Of a DNA stretch of 64,000 nt, positions 7,212-15,907 are shown one piece after another. A program made the position numbers and the translations under genes. How positions within the stretch are numbered: position 1 is the stretch's first letter; each line of letters opens with the position of its first letter. The DNA is taken from the NCBI GenBank assembly GCA_040752275.1, contig JBFMFH010000056.1, positions 42,937-106,936 of the forward strand, in the 5' to 3' direction. A model generated the notes under the pieces. That model was not told where the DNA came from and did no database searches. It saw only the letters and a list, made by a program, of their open reading frames with translations. This stretch comes from JBFMFH01 sp040752275 (GTDB taxonomy: Bacteria > Acidobacteriota > Vicinamibacteria > Vicinamibacterales > JAKQTR01).

Positions 7212-9460
7212 GCCTGGACTCCCGATCGACTGCCCGCCGGCACGCGTTCTCTGAGGGCCGATCGCGCGGCCGACCGCGTGCCCCGGGCGCCGTTGGCGGC
7301 GGCGGCCTCCAGCTGTTCGATGGCCCGTACCGACCCGATGCGGGCGAGCGCACCGGCCGCCTGCCGGCGGAGCGAGGCCGTCATGAAGGGCGCGAACAGC
7401 CACCCACGGCGCAAGACGTGCCCGAGAGCGTCGATGGCCTCGCGGCTGTCCGACTCGCCGAGGCGCTGCAGGGCCTTCTCGTGCACGTCGCGCATCCCGC
7501 CGCGGGGAGTCGTCTGCTCCGCCACGAAGGCCAGCACCGGGACGGCGTCGGCGAGCGGAAGCGACCACAGGACGTTCACCACGATCCCCCGGGTTTCGTT
7601 GGTACCGCGTACGAGGGCGTTGGCGAGGATCTGGAACGCGGGCTCGATGCCCAGCATCGCGATCGCGCGGGTGGCCTCCCGCTGAACGTGCGGGGCTCTG
7701 TCGTTCAGCAGCGACTCGAGCTCCGGAAGCGCGTCGTGTCCGCCGAACTCTCGCAGCAGCACGACGGCCGTCCGGCGGACGGCGGCGTTGCTCGACTGCA
7801 TCAGGCGTTCCACCGCCTGGCGGCCTGCCGGGCCGTAGGACACGAGCAGGGCGACCAGGTGGTTCCGCGAGCGCGTGCGCTCTTCGCGCGCCAGCGTCTG
7901 GGCCAGCGGTCCGACGGCGCTCGTGCCGATGGCGCGGCACATGCGCTCGGCCGCAGACGCCAGGCGCTCGTCCGAGGTGTCGAGGTGCGATGCGAGGTGC
8001 CGCATCGCGGCCGGATCCAGCACCTGCTCCAGGGCGGCCGACGCGGCCGCCTGGAGGGCATGGCCGCTCTCCGGATCGGCGCGCGCGGCAATGGCCTCGG
8101 TGAGACCGGCTGCGGTCTGAAGGTCGCCGAGCACGATGCAGACCTGGATGCGCGACACCACCAAGTCGGCAAGTTCCCGCCAGGGGCCGGGCTCTGTCCG
8201 CAGGCCGAGCAGATCCACCAGGAGCTGGGCGTCCAGCAGGCGCACGGCATCGTCGCTGACGGTCGAGGCCCACCGCGCCAGACGCTCGGGCGGATCGGTC
8301 CGAGCCTGATCGAGCTCGACGGCGCGGCGCGAGGCGGCCTGCAACTCGCTCGTGTAGGGATCGCCGACATACGAATCGTGGTCGTACGTGCTCAGGAGCT
8401 GTTCCGCCTGGCGCCACATCTGATCGGTGGCCGAATCCTCGAAGGCCGAGGACTTCTGCAGAATCTCGCGGGCCAACGCCAGGATCGCCTCCCGGCGGTC
8501 GATGTCCGGCGCGATGCCCCAGACGGCGCCGGCGAGGTCGGGCGACGTCCCACGGTTGTTGCGAACCTCAGACACGATCGCCTGCGCCACGGTCGCATCC
8601 TTGATGCGAACCGCGAGGTTCTCGACGAAGCCAGCCAGTTCAGGGCGATCGACCAGTCTGCGTGCCCCCATCAGGCCGGCCAGCGTGCCCATCGGGAGCC
8701 GAGCCGCGGCATCGGCCATGCCGCAGAGCACCGCCTCGAGGCGCTGCGGCTGGACCTGGGCGACGAACGTCGCGACGGCGTGGAGCAGGCCGCCAACGAT
8801 CAGCGCCCCGCGTCCCGTGCCGCCCGACGTTCGCTCCTCGACGGCCGCGACGAGTTCCCCCGCCCGCTCCGGGTCGTTCAGGACGTCCAGCAGCAGATCC
8901 ACGACCCATTCGTCGAGGGCGAGGGACTCGCCGGCGAGGCACTGCGCGATGATGGCCTCCCATGTGGCGGGTTCCCCCTTGATCGACTCCCGAAGCAGCT
9001 CGCGGTAGTCGAGCTGTTTCACCGCGATGGCCGGCTCGGCTTCCGATGCCCACAGCTTCACGATGCCGCCTCGACCACGTGCCTGATCGGGCTGGATGGA
9101 GACGAGCGCGAGGAATCGCTGCCAGACGTCGGCGGGCGTGTCAGGCTGAATCGTCACCTGTGCCACCAGGTGTCGATGCAGAAGGTCGGCGAAGTCCGTG
9201 ACTGCCTGGTCCCTTCGGGCCAGCGGATGCCCGCCGACCAGCAGCGAATCGGGCAGCACCGAGAGGTGCAGGGGCCCGGCCGAGGTGACCTGCGTCGTGG
9301 CCGTCGCGACCGCCGCGAGCGCGGCGGCGATGTTCGGGTGTTCCGCCGGATACAGGGCCAGGACGCGCGCCGCCGACCGGCAGGCCTTCACCAGGTTGAC
9401 CAGGGGCGCCGCCTCAACGGCGGAGAGGGTGTTCGCGACCGCGTCGGCGCCGTGAGTCAT
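7208..9460 (-). CDS. HEAT-repeat-like protein with shared N-terminal domain, copy B
   Basis: 750 residues, the same length as the copy-A protein (10817-13069). The N-terminal part (about 20-160) has the shared domain: LYPAEHP, then LHLSVLPDSLLVGGHPL and VTIQPDTP. The remainder is alpha-helical, Ala/Leu-rich and contains HEAT-like repeats, clearest near the end (for example LMQSSNAAVRRTAVVLLREFGG and LESLLNDRAPHVQREATRA). HEAT proteins are protein-binding scaffolds; no catalytic motif is seen. It overlaps both neighbouring HD-GYP genes by 4 bp (ATGA), so a physical or regulatory partnership with them is likely. Confidence 0.85.
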   Translation of the reverse strand: MTHGADAVANTLSAVEAAPLVNLVKACRSAARVLALYPAEHPNIAAALAAVATATTQVTSAGPLHLSVLPDSLLVGGHPLARRDQAVTDFADLLHRHLVAQVTIQPDTPADVWQRFLALVSIQPDQARGRGGIVKLWASEAEPAIAVKQLDYRELLRESIKGEPATWEAIIAQCLAGESLALDEWVVDLLLDVLNDPERAGELVAAVEERTSGGTGRGALIVGGLLHAVATFVAQVQPQRLEAVLCGMADAAARLPMGTLAGLMGARRLVDRPELAGFVENLAVRIKDATVAQAIVSEVRNNRGTSPDLAGAVWGIAPDIDRREAILALAREILQKSSAFEDSATDQMWRQAEQLLSTYDHDSYVGDPYTSELQAASRRAVELDQARTDPPERLARWASTVSDDAVRLLDAQLLVDLLGLRTEPGPWRELADLVVSRIQVCIVLGDLQTAAGLTEAIAARADPESGHALQAAASAALEQVLDPAAMRHLASHLDTSDERLASAAERMCRAIGTSAVGPLAQTLAREERTRSRNHLVALLVSYGPAGRQAVERLMQSSNAAVRRTAVVLLREFGGHDALPELESLLNDRAPHVQREATRAIAMLGIEPAFQILANALVRGTNETRGIVVNVLWSLPLADAVPVLAFVAEQTTPRGGMRDVHEKALQRLGESDSREAIDALGHVLRRGWLFAPFMTASLRRQAAGALARIGSVRAIEQLEAAAANGARGTRSAARSALRERVPAGSRSGVQA

Positions 9461-10815
9461 GCAGCCAACACCGTGATTGGGTCGACGCCCACGTCGTCCT
9501 GGTTCACGGCCTCCATGACGGAGTATTGGAATCGTCCGCGGGCGTCCCGGTCGGAGGTGTCCACGACGAGGGGCTCGGGCAGCCGATACCCCCGCCGGTC
9601 GAGGACGATCTTCACCTTCGGGCGGAACGGATCACGTGCGTGCTCGCCGATGACGACGCCCACTTCGCCCAGCTCCAGGCGGACGAGCGTGCCGACGGGA
9701 AAGGCGCCCATCAAGGTGACGAAGCGCTGCAGCAGCGTCGACTCGAAGGTCGTGCCCGACTGCTCGTCCAGCATGACCCGCACGCGTGCGGCCGGGAGTT
9801 CGTCGCGATAGGCCCGCTTCGTGCGCAGGGCGTCGAACACGTCAGCGATGCTGACGAGCATCGTGCAGAGGTTCAAGGTCCGGTGCCCGATTCTCTCTGG
9901 ATACCCGCTGAGATCCTGCTTCAGGTGGTGCTCGAACGCCACGACAGCCGCGAGCGACGGCATCTCCGGGGTCCGTCGCAGGATCTGGGCGCCATCGACG
10001 ACATGGCGCTTCATGATGTCCATTTCCTCGCCGGTCAGGCGCCCGGGCTTGCCGAGAATCTCGGCGGGCGTCTTGACCTTGCCGATGTCGTGCATCAGGC
10101 CGGCGAGGCCGAACTCGCGCAAGAGCGGCCCGGTGATCCCGAGCGTCCGGGCCTGAGCCATCGTGAGCAGCGACACGTTCACCATGTGGGTGAAGGTGTA
10201 GGTGTCGTGGCTCTTGAGCGAGGTGAGCGCCATCATGGACGTCCGGTCCTGCGAGACCGCCGTGGCGAGGGCGTCGATGATGGTGCGAGCGGCCGCCGGG
10301 TCCGGCTCCTCGCCGGCCGTGGCGGCGCCCCAGACCGACTCCGCCGCGCTGACGGCCGTTCCGTAGACCCGCTGCGCCGTCGAGAGGCCCAGGTGCTCGA
10401 TGGGCATGGCTTCTTCGGGGGCGATCGTCCCGACGCCGATTCCCTTGACGCCAACCGCGGCAAGCCGCTCGAACACCGGCTGGGCGCTGCGCTCTGCCAT
10501 CACCGCGACGAAGGACCGGAGCCCAGACACGCCCATGTCCCGCGAGAACGAGACCTTGTCGACGCGGCGATCGCGGAAGTGCCGGACGATGCTCGAGAGG
10601 GCGGGGTTTCTCAACCGGGTCCGGCCCACGATCACGTCTGAGCCCAGGAAGCCGATCGTGACGGTCGGGGCCTCCGTGAAGTGTGCCTCGAACGAACCCG
10701 TCAGGATTTCGACGCTGCGCGAGACGATCGGATGCGTGGGAGCGTAAAGGCTCGAGGCCCGAATGGCAGCCCCGAGGCGCTTGACGAGTTCTTCGGCGCC
10801 GCGTGTCGAATCCAT
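9457..10815 (-). CDS. HD-GYP domain protein, copy A
   Basis: 452 residues from ATG 10815, which has a good ribosome site (GGAGAGG) just upstream; a start at 10842 would lie inside the upstream gene. The shared N-terminal domain has LYAPTHP near residue 23 and SDVIVGRTRL near 65. The HD-GYP domain has H242-D243 in HDIGK, but its second motif reads HHLKQDLSGYP: both the Glu after the His pair and the Gly of DG are changed, so this copy departs further from the canonical active site than copy B. It may bind rather than cleave a cyclic dinucleotide. It overlaps the next HEAT-like gene by 4 bp. Confidence 0.9.
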   Translation of the reverse strand: MDSTRGAEELVKRLGAAIRASSLYAPTHPIVSRSVEILTGSFEAHFTEAPTVTIGFLGSDVIVGRTRLRNPALSSIVRHFRDRRVDKVSFSRDMGVSGLRSFVAVMAERSAQPVFERLAAVGVKGIGVGTIAPEEAMPIEHLGLSTAQRVYGTAVSAAESVWGAATAGEEPDPAAARTIIDALATAVSQDRTSMMALTSLKSHDTYTFTHMVNVSLLTMAQARTLGITGPLLREFGLAGLMHDIGKVKTPAEILGKPGRLTGEEMDIMKRHVVDGAQILRRTPEMPSLAAVVAFEHHLKQDLSGYPERIGHRTLNLCTMLVSIADVFDALRTKRAYRDELPAARVRVMLDEQSGTTFESTLLQRFVTLMGAFPVGTLVRLELGEVGVVIGEHARDPFRPKVKIVLDRRGYRLPEPLVVDTSDRDARGRFQYSVMEAVNQDDVGVDPITVLAA

Positions 10816-10816
10816 C

Positions 10817-13069
10817 TCAGGCCTCTCCTCGCAGGGCCTCACGGGCCAGTCGCCTCAGGGCGCGATCGCCGCGTCGGGCCAGCATCGTGATGGCGTCGCG
10901 CGCCGCCGGCGTGTCGATGTGGTTCAGGACACCGAGCACGCCGTGCCGCAGTTCCCGCGTCTTCGCGCGGGCGAACCAGCGGCGCGCTCGGGCCACGCCG
11001 ACAAGGCTCTCGATGGCGGACTCGTCCCCGATAATGCGCAGCGCCGCCAGCGTTCTGAGAGCCAAGTCGAAGTCGGCGCCGAGCACGTCCAGGTGAGGAA
11101 GCAGGCCCGCAACCACCGGGGACGCGCGACGGTCGCGGCTGGCGGCGAGCGCATCGATCGCCATGTCCCGGACGCCGGGGCCGCCCATCGTCAGAATCCG
11201 CGAGATGGCCTTGGGGGCGGCCGGGTCGTCGAGCTTGATGAGCGCCGCAATGGCCTCACGGGCCCGGCGCAGATCCTGATCCCTCGCAATGGGGAGGAGC
11301 AGCACGACGGCGTCGCGTGCCCCCAACCGGCCCAGCAGTTGAATCGCGCCCCGCGCGACCTGCCAGTCTGGCTCGTGGGCCAGGCGGCCGAGCGCCGAGA
11401 TCCCGTCCTCTCGGAAGGCGCTCAGGATCCCGCACAGGCGCTCCCGGACATCATCCTGCACCGACGCTGCGTAGGTCGAGACGAGGCCACGGATGACACC
11501 CGGGCCCACGGCCAGGCAGAGTCGGACCAGGTCGCCGAACTGGTCCGTGTCGAGATCGCCGGCCGCGGCGAGCATCTCGGCCAGCGCCGGCGAGGAGGCG
11601 ATGGATTCGAGGGCGAGACGCGCGGCCAGCGCCCGCCCGCTCCTGGCGCCTCCGCCCGCCGCCTGCAGGGCCGTGGCCACCCGAAGAGCCTCGCTGAGAT
11701 CGCCGGACAGCAGCAGGTCGCCCACCAGCACCGCGAGGTCACCGGCGGTCTCCGTCAGGGCAGCCGGGTGATCCTCCAGACTGAAGAGATCGAGCAGGAG
11801 CGTCACCGAGAGGGTTCGAACCGAATCCGACGACACGGTCTGCATCCAGTCGTCGAGTTCGACTGGCACATCGAGCATCAGCCGGCGCGACCGCGCTTCG
11901 GCTTGGTCGAGGCTGGCCGAGTAGCCGTCGGAGACGTAGGTGACGTCTGCCGGGCCGCTCATGAACCGCTGCAGCGATGCCCACGCCGTCTCCAGGCCCG
12001 ACGCGTTGTCGGCTGGCGTGCTCATCGATTGGGCGAGCCGCACGACGCGGTCGCGGCGATCCGACTCTGGGGTCAGGGTACTCAGGGCCGCAGCCATCCG
12101 CCCGCTGGCCCGACCTTCGGCCGCCAGCGATCGTGCCAGCATCGTGGCAATCTGCCCGTCATCGAAGTGGCGGCCCAGGGTCGCGGTCAGGTCGGATCCG
12201 AGGCCCGATTCGGCCGACTCCGCGATTGCCCGCATCATCAGCGCGGGGTCAAGGCGGCCGGCGGCCTTGGCCACGTTCTTGACCGCTACGCTCAGGTCGT
12301 CGGGCGCATTGGTTCGGACGGTGCTCACCAGATGTTCGAACGTGGCCAGGATCGTCGCTGCCTGTGCGGCCGCCAGCGCGGATCCGGACGGCGCGGTGTG
12401 AACCGACGCGGCCTGGCTGGCGAGCATCTGGATCGATTCCGCGGAGCGGGCGATGTCGACGAGGCGCTTCTGCGCCGGGGCATCGGCCGACGGGCGTCCG
12501 CCAGCAATCGACCGGACTAGAGCGGTCCAGACGTCGTCCTGGGAGGCGGACCTGCCGCCATCGCCACCCCCGCTACCGGCGCCGCCAGACGCCCGGCCGG
12601 CCGGGGTCGCCGCCAGGATCGAGTCGTAGTCGAGCTGGTCGACTTCGAGCCAACGGTGACCGAAGTGCTCCCAGACGCGGGCCGGTCCGCCGCGCTTCCG
12701 GAGTGTATTCCCGTCGAAGCCGAGTAGCTGCAGGAAGTCGCTGGCTTCGTTGAGAGCCGGCGCACTGCGGACGCGGAGCCGGAGGAGGTCGCGTTCGTGC
12801 AGGAGTGCGGCCGCCTCGCCCGTCCGCTCGTCCGGCGCGAGGACTTCGCCGTTCGCCATCAGGGCCGCCGGTGTGATCCCGAGTTCGAGACCACCGTGGC
12901 CGGCTAGCTGCGCAAAGGCGGTCCGAAGGCGCTCGGCCGCGGCCATGGCGGCCGGGTGGTCGGCCGTGTAGAGCTGCCGGGCGCGGGCGGCCGCGACGAG
13001 CATCCGGGCGAACGCCCGGACATCACGAATGGTCTCGGCGGGGACGAGGGTTGACGACACCACAGGCAT
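10817..13069 (-). CDS. HEAT-repeat-like protein with shared N-terminal domain, copy A (first gene of operon)
   Basis: 750 residues from ATG 13069. The shared N-terminal domain is clear: LYTADHP near residue 33, then LGITPAALMANGEVL and LRLRVRSA. A further segment common to the two HEAT-like proteins follows (VDQLDYDSIL here, VKQLDYRELL in copy B). The rest is helical with HEAT-like repeats towards the C-terminus (GDLAVLVGDLLLSGDL, DDVRERLCGILSAF, LLGRLGARDAVVLLLPIA). No enzyme motif is visible. It is divergent to deoA, with 79 bp between the start codons, and ends 1 bp before the HD-GYP copy A start. Confidence 0.83.
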   Translation of the reverse strand: MPVVSSTLVPAETIRDVRAFARMLVAAARARQLYTADHPAAMAAAERLRTAFAQLAGHGGLELGITPAALMANGEVLAPDERTGEAAALLHERDLLRLRVRSAPALNEASDFLQLLGFDGNTLRKRGGPARVWEHFGHRWLEVDQLDYDSILAATPAGRASGGAGSGGGDGGRSASQDDVWTALVRSIAGGRPSADAPAQKRLVDIARSAESIQMLASQAASVHTAPSGSALAAAQAATILATFEHLVSTVRTNAPDDLSVAVKNVAKAAGRLDPALMMRAIAESAESGLGSDLTATLGRHFDDGQIATMLARSLAAEGRASGRMAAALSTLTPESDRRDRVVRLAQSMSTPADNASGLETAWASLQRFMSGPADVTYVSDGYSASLDQAEARSRRLMLDVPVELDDWMQTVSSDSVRTLSVTLLLDLFSLEDHPAALTETAGDLAVLVGDLLLSGDLSEALRVATALQAAGGGARSGRALAARLALESIASSPALAEMLAAAGDLDTDQFGDLVRLCLAVGPGVIRGLVSTYAASVQDDVRERLCGILSAFREDGISALGRLAHEPDWQVARGAIQLLGRLGARDAVVLLLPIARDQDLRRAREAIAALIKLDDPAAPKAISRILTMGGPGVRDMAIDALAASRDRRASPVVAGLLPHLDVLGADFDLALRTLAALRIIGDESAIESLVGVARARRWFARAKTRELRHGVLGVLNHIDTPAARDAITMLARRGDRALRRLAREALRGEA

Positions 13070-13094
13070 AGCTCGGGCGCCCTCGACGGGGGTG

Positions 13095-13104
13095 CCTCTA
13101 GAGG
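13095..13104. promoter_or_regulatory. Palindrome in the divergent HEAT-operon/deoA control region
   Basis: A perfect 10-bp palindrome CCTCTAGAGG lies between the two divergent start codons, about 30 bp upstream of the deoA -10 candidate. It could be an operator, but such short palindromes also arise by chance. Confidence 0.3.
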
Positions 13105-13132
13105 TATCGGCCCAAGGGCCAGGAACTTTCGC

Positions 13133-13138
13133 TATACT
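13133..13138 (+). promoter_or_regulatory. -10 element of deoA, near-leaderless
   Basis: TATACT stands 10 bases before the deoA ATG and no ribosome-binding sequence lies between them. No matching -35 is seen. The arrangement suggests a transcript starting at or just before the start codon. Confidence 0.45.
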
Positions 13139-13148
13139 GCTGGCTTCC

Positions 13149-14498
13149 ATGCGTGCGGTCGACATCATTCGGGCCAAGCGTGATGGCGGCGCGCTGAACC
13201 GTCAGCAGATTGACAGCTTCGTCATTGGCGCCACCGATGGCTCATGGCCCGACTACCAGATCTCCGCCCTGCTGATGGCCATCGTCCTGCGGGGCATGAC
13301 CGACGAAGAGACGGCCTGGCTGACCAGCGCAATGGCCCAGTCCGGGGCGCGCCTCGACCTGAGCCGTCACCCGGGCCGCAAGATCGACAAACACAGCACG
13401 GGCGGTGTCGGCGACAAGACCTCGCTCGTCGTCGCGCCGGTGGCGGCCGCCTGCGGCGTGGTCGTGCCGATGATGTCCGGGCGGGGTCTCGGCCACACCG
13501 GCGGAACGCTGGACAAGCTCGAGTCCATTCCAGGATTCCGGGTCGACCTCGCGGCGAGGGAGATCGCGGACGCGCTGTCGGATGTCGGCTGCGTGATCGT
13601 CGGTCAGACGCGCGACGTCGCGCCGGCCGACCGGCGGCTCTATCGCCTCCGCGACGTGACCGCCACGGTCGAGAGTGTTCCGCTCATTACGGCGTCCATC
13701 ATGAGTAAGAAGCTCGCCGAAGGGATCGACGGGCTGGTGCTCGACGTCAAAGTCGGCCGGGGCGCCTTCATGGGCACGGCCGCGGAGGCCGGACATCTGG
13801 CCCGGTCGATGGTCCGGGCCGGGGATCTGGCCGGTGTCCGGACCGAGGCGTTGCTGACCCGCATGGATGCGCCACTCGGGCAGCACGTGGGCCACGCCCT
13901 CGAGGTTCGGGAGGCGATTCACGCGCTCCAGGGACGGGGACCCCAGGATCTGGCGCGTCTGTCGCTCTTGCTGGCCGGCCGGATGGTGATGCTCGCCGGC
14001 CTCGCGCCGACCCCTGAGGAAGGCGAGCAGCGGGCCGAGTCGGCCTTGCGGTCTGGCGCCGCGCTCGAGCGGTTCCGCCGCATGGTCGAGCGGCAGGGCG
14101 GGGACGGGTCTGTCGTCGACGATCCGGGCCGGATCGAGTCGGCGGGCGGCCATGAACTCGTCCGGGCCCCGCGGGCGGGCTACGTGACCGGCCTCGATGC
14201 GCTGCTGATTGGCCGGGCGGCCTCGGCACTCGGCGGCGGTCGCGACACAGCCGACGATCGTGTTGATCACGGCGTCGGCGTGCGGGTGCTGGTGCCACTG
14301 GGGATCCTCGTCAGGGCCGGCGATCCCGTTCTCGAGTTGCATCATCGCGACGGCCGGGGGCTCGCGGAAGCGGTGGCGCTGGCAGCGCAGGCCATCGAGC
14401 TGGGCGGCGCACCGCCGGTTCCACAGCCGTTGGTGCTCGAAGTGGTGACGGGCGGGACGGGCGATTCACGAGCGAGGGGGGAACGACATGACGCGTGA
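13149..14498 (+). CDS. deoA: Thymidine / pyrimidine-nucleoside phosphorylase
   Basis: 449 residues. It cleaves thymidine (and possibly uridine) with phosphate to base and (deoxy)ribose-1-phosphate. The family signature is complete: KHSTGGVGDKTSL for phosphate binding and SGRGLGHTGGTLDKLE. Length and three-domain layout (alpha domain, alpha/beta domain, C-terminal PYNP domain from about 340) fit the family. ATG 13149 is chosen because the protein begins there as in homologues (MRAVDIIRAKRDG); upstream codons to 13029 lie in the control region. It is the first gene of the salvage cluster and overlaps nupC by 11 bp. Confidence 0.93.
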   Translation: MRAVDIIRAKRDGGALNRQQIDSFVIGATDGSWPDYQISALLMAIVLRGMTDEETAWLTSAMAQSGARLDLSRHPGRKIDKHSTGGVGDKTSLVVAPVAAACGVVVPMMSGRGLGHTGGTLDKLESIPGFRVDLAAREIADALSDVGCVIVGQTRDVAPADRRLYRLRDVTATVESVPLITASIMSKKLAEGIDGLVLDVKVGRGAFMGTAAEAGHLARSMVRAGDLAGVRTEALLTRMDAPLGQHVGHALEVREAIHALQGRGPQDLARLSLLLAGRMVMLAGLAPTPEEGEQRAESALRSGAALERFRRMVERQGGDGSVVDDPGRIESAGGHELVRAPRAGYVTGLDALLIGRAASALGGGRDTADDRVDHGVGVRVLVPLGILVRAGDPVLELHHRDGRGLAEAVALAAQAIELGGAPPVPQPLVLEVVTGGTGDSRARGERHDA

Positions 14499-15840
14499 GG
14501 TCGAGACCGGCCGGGTCGGTCGCAGCAGCCGGACGTGGCAGGTGGCGGCCGTGGCCGTGGCGGTGGTGCTGGTGGCGGCGGCCTACGGACTGCGGGGCAC
14601 GATCGGCGCGCGCGGCCAGGCGGCGTGCGGTGTGGTGTTCTTCATCGCACTCGTCGCGTCGTTCTCGCCCGACCTGCGCCGGGTGAACTGGCGCACGGTC
14701 GTCACCGGGTTCGCCATCCAGGTAGTCCTGGCGCTGTTCATCCTGAAGTTCGAGGTGGGAGGCGTCCGCCCGGGCTACCATCTGTTCACGATGATCGGGA
14801 ACGGCGTGAAACGGTTCCTTGAGTTCACCAACGCCGGATCGCTCTTCGTCTTCGGCGGGCTGGCGGATCAGACGGCCATGTCGAAGATCTTCGCCGGCGG
14901 ATTCGTGTTTGCGTTCACCGCGCTGCCCACGATCATCTTCGTGTCGTCGTTCTTCACCGTGCTGTACTACTTCGGCATCCTGCAGTTCATTGTCCGCGTG
15001 ATGGCGAAGGCGATGATGTTCCTCATGCAGACCAGCGGGGCCGAGACCCTCTCGGCGGCCGCCAACGTGTTCATGGGGCAGACCGAGGCGCCGATCATCG
15101 TCAAGCCGTACGTCCCGAAGATGACGCAGTCTGAGCTGCTGGCCCTGATGGTCGGCGGCCTTGCCACGATCTCGGGCGGCGTCATGGCGGTCTACATCCA
15201 GTTGGGTGCCGACCCGGTGGCGATTCTGACGACGAGCGTCATGGCGGCGCCTGGCGGGCTGTATCTGTCGAAGATCCTGCTGCCCGAAACCGACGAACCG
15301 CTGACGCGGGGCGAGGTCAAGATGGTGGTCGAGCGGACGCACGTCAATGCGATCGACGCGGCCTCCTCAGGCGCCTCCGACGGCATGACGCTGGCCTTCA
15401 ACGTGGCCGCGATGCTGATTGCGTTTCTCGCCTTCATCGCGCTGTTCGACTACCTGCTGGCCCTCATTCACCCGGAACTGTCCCTGTCCCGGCTGTTTTC
15501 GTGGGTGTTCTCGCCCATGGCGGTGCTGATGGGCGTGAGGTCCGCGGATGTGCCGGCGATTGCCGATCTGCTCGGGACGAAGCTCGTGGCCAACGAGTTC
15601 GTGGCATTCGTCAAGTTGACGACCGAGTATCGGCAGTCGCTCGATCCGAGGTCCTATAGCCTGGCCACGTTCGCGCTGACAGGGTTTGCGAACTTCTCCT
15701 CGATTGGCATTCTGCTCGGCGGGATAGGGGGGATGGCCCCGGGGCGGAGGCACGATTTGGCGAAGCTCGGCTTTCGGGCGCTGTTGGCCGGGTTCACGGC
15801 AACCATGATCAACTCGTCGCTCGCGTCCATCCTGCTCTAG
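14488..15840 (+). CDS. nupC: Concentrative nucleoside transporter (CNT/NupC family)
   Basis: 450 residues, highly hydrophobic with about ten membrane segments. It should import nucleosides by H+ or Na+ symport across the inner membrane. The CNT core is recognisable: GQTEAPIIVKPYV, then SELLALMVGGLATISGG, NEFVAFVKL and the conserved end GFANFSSIGILLGGIGGMAP. A strong purine-rich ribosome site (GAGGGGGGA) precedes ATG 14488, inside the end of deoA. Its position between two nucleoside phosphorylases supports uptake feeding the salvage enzymes. Confidence 0.93.
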   Translation: MTREVETGRVGRSSRTWQVAAVAVAVVLVAAAYGLRGTIGARGQAACGVVFFIALVASFSPDLRRVNWRTVVTGFAIQVVLALFILKFEVGGVRPGYHLFTMIGNGVKRFLEFTNAGSLFVFGGLADQTAMSKIFAGGFVFAFTALPTIIFVSSFFTVLYYFGILQFIVRVMAKAMMFLMQTSGAETLSAAANVFMGQTEAPIIVKPYVPKMTQSELLALMVGGLATISGGVMAVYIQLGADPVAILTTSVMAAPGGLYLSKILLPETDEPLTRGEVKMVVERTHVNAIDAASSGASDGMTLAFNVAAMLIAFLAFIALFDYLLALIHPELSLSRLFSWVFSPMAVLMGVRSADVPAIADLLGTKLVANEFVAFVKLTTEYRQSLDPRSYSLATFALTGFANFSSIGILLGGIGGMAPGRRHDLAKLGFRALLAGFTATMINSSLASILL

Positions 15841-15907
15841 GAGCGGATTCGGGGACGCCTCGCGCCGATCGCGCGAGCTCGGGGCTCTCGGCAAGGCGGA
15901 CAGACGC

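Noticed and set aside
5820..8417. 865-residue open frame extending HD-GYP copy B upstream
   Set aside because: The first 400 residues are Arg/Pro/Gly-rich and lie opposite in phase to the HEAT-like gene. ATG 7211 overlaps the upstream stop as ATGA and begins the shared N-terminal domain.
7418..9811. 797-residue plus-strand open frame opposite HEAT-like B and HD-GYP A
   Set aside because: Composition is typical of a shadow frame in GC-rich DNA; the minus-strand genes show clear families and coupled starts.
10763..12520. 585-residue plus-strand open frame opposite HEAT-like A
   Set aside because: Shadow frame; no motif, no ribosome site, and the opposite strand has a better-supported gene.
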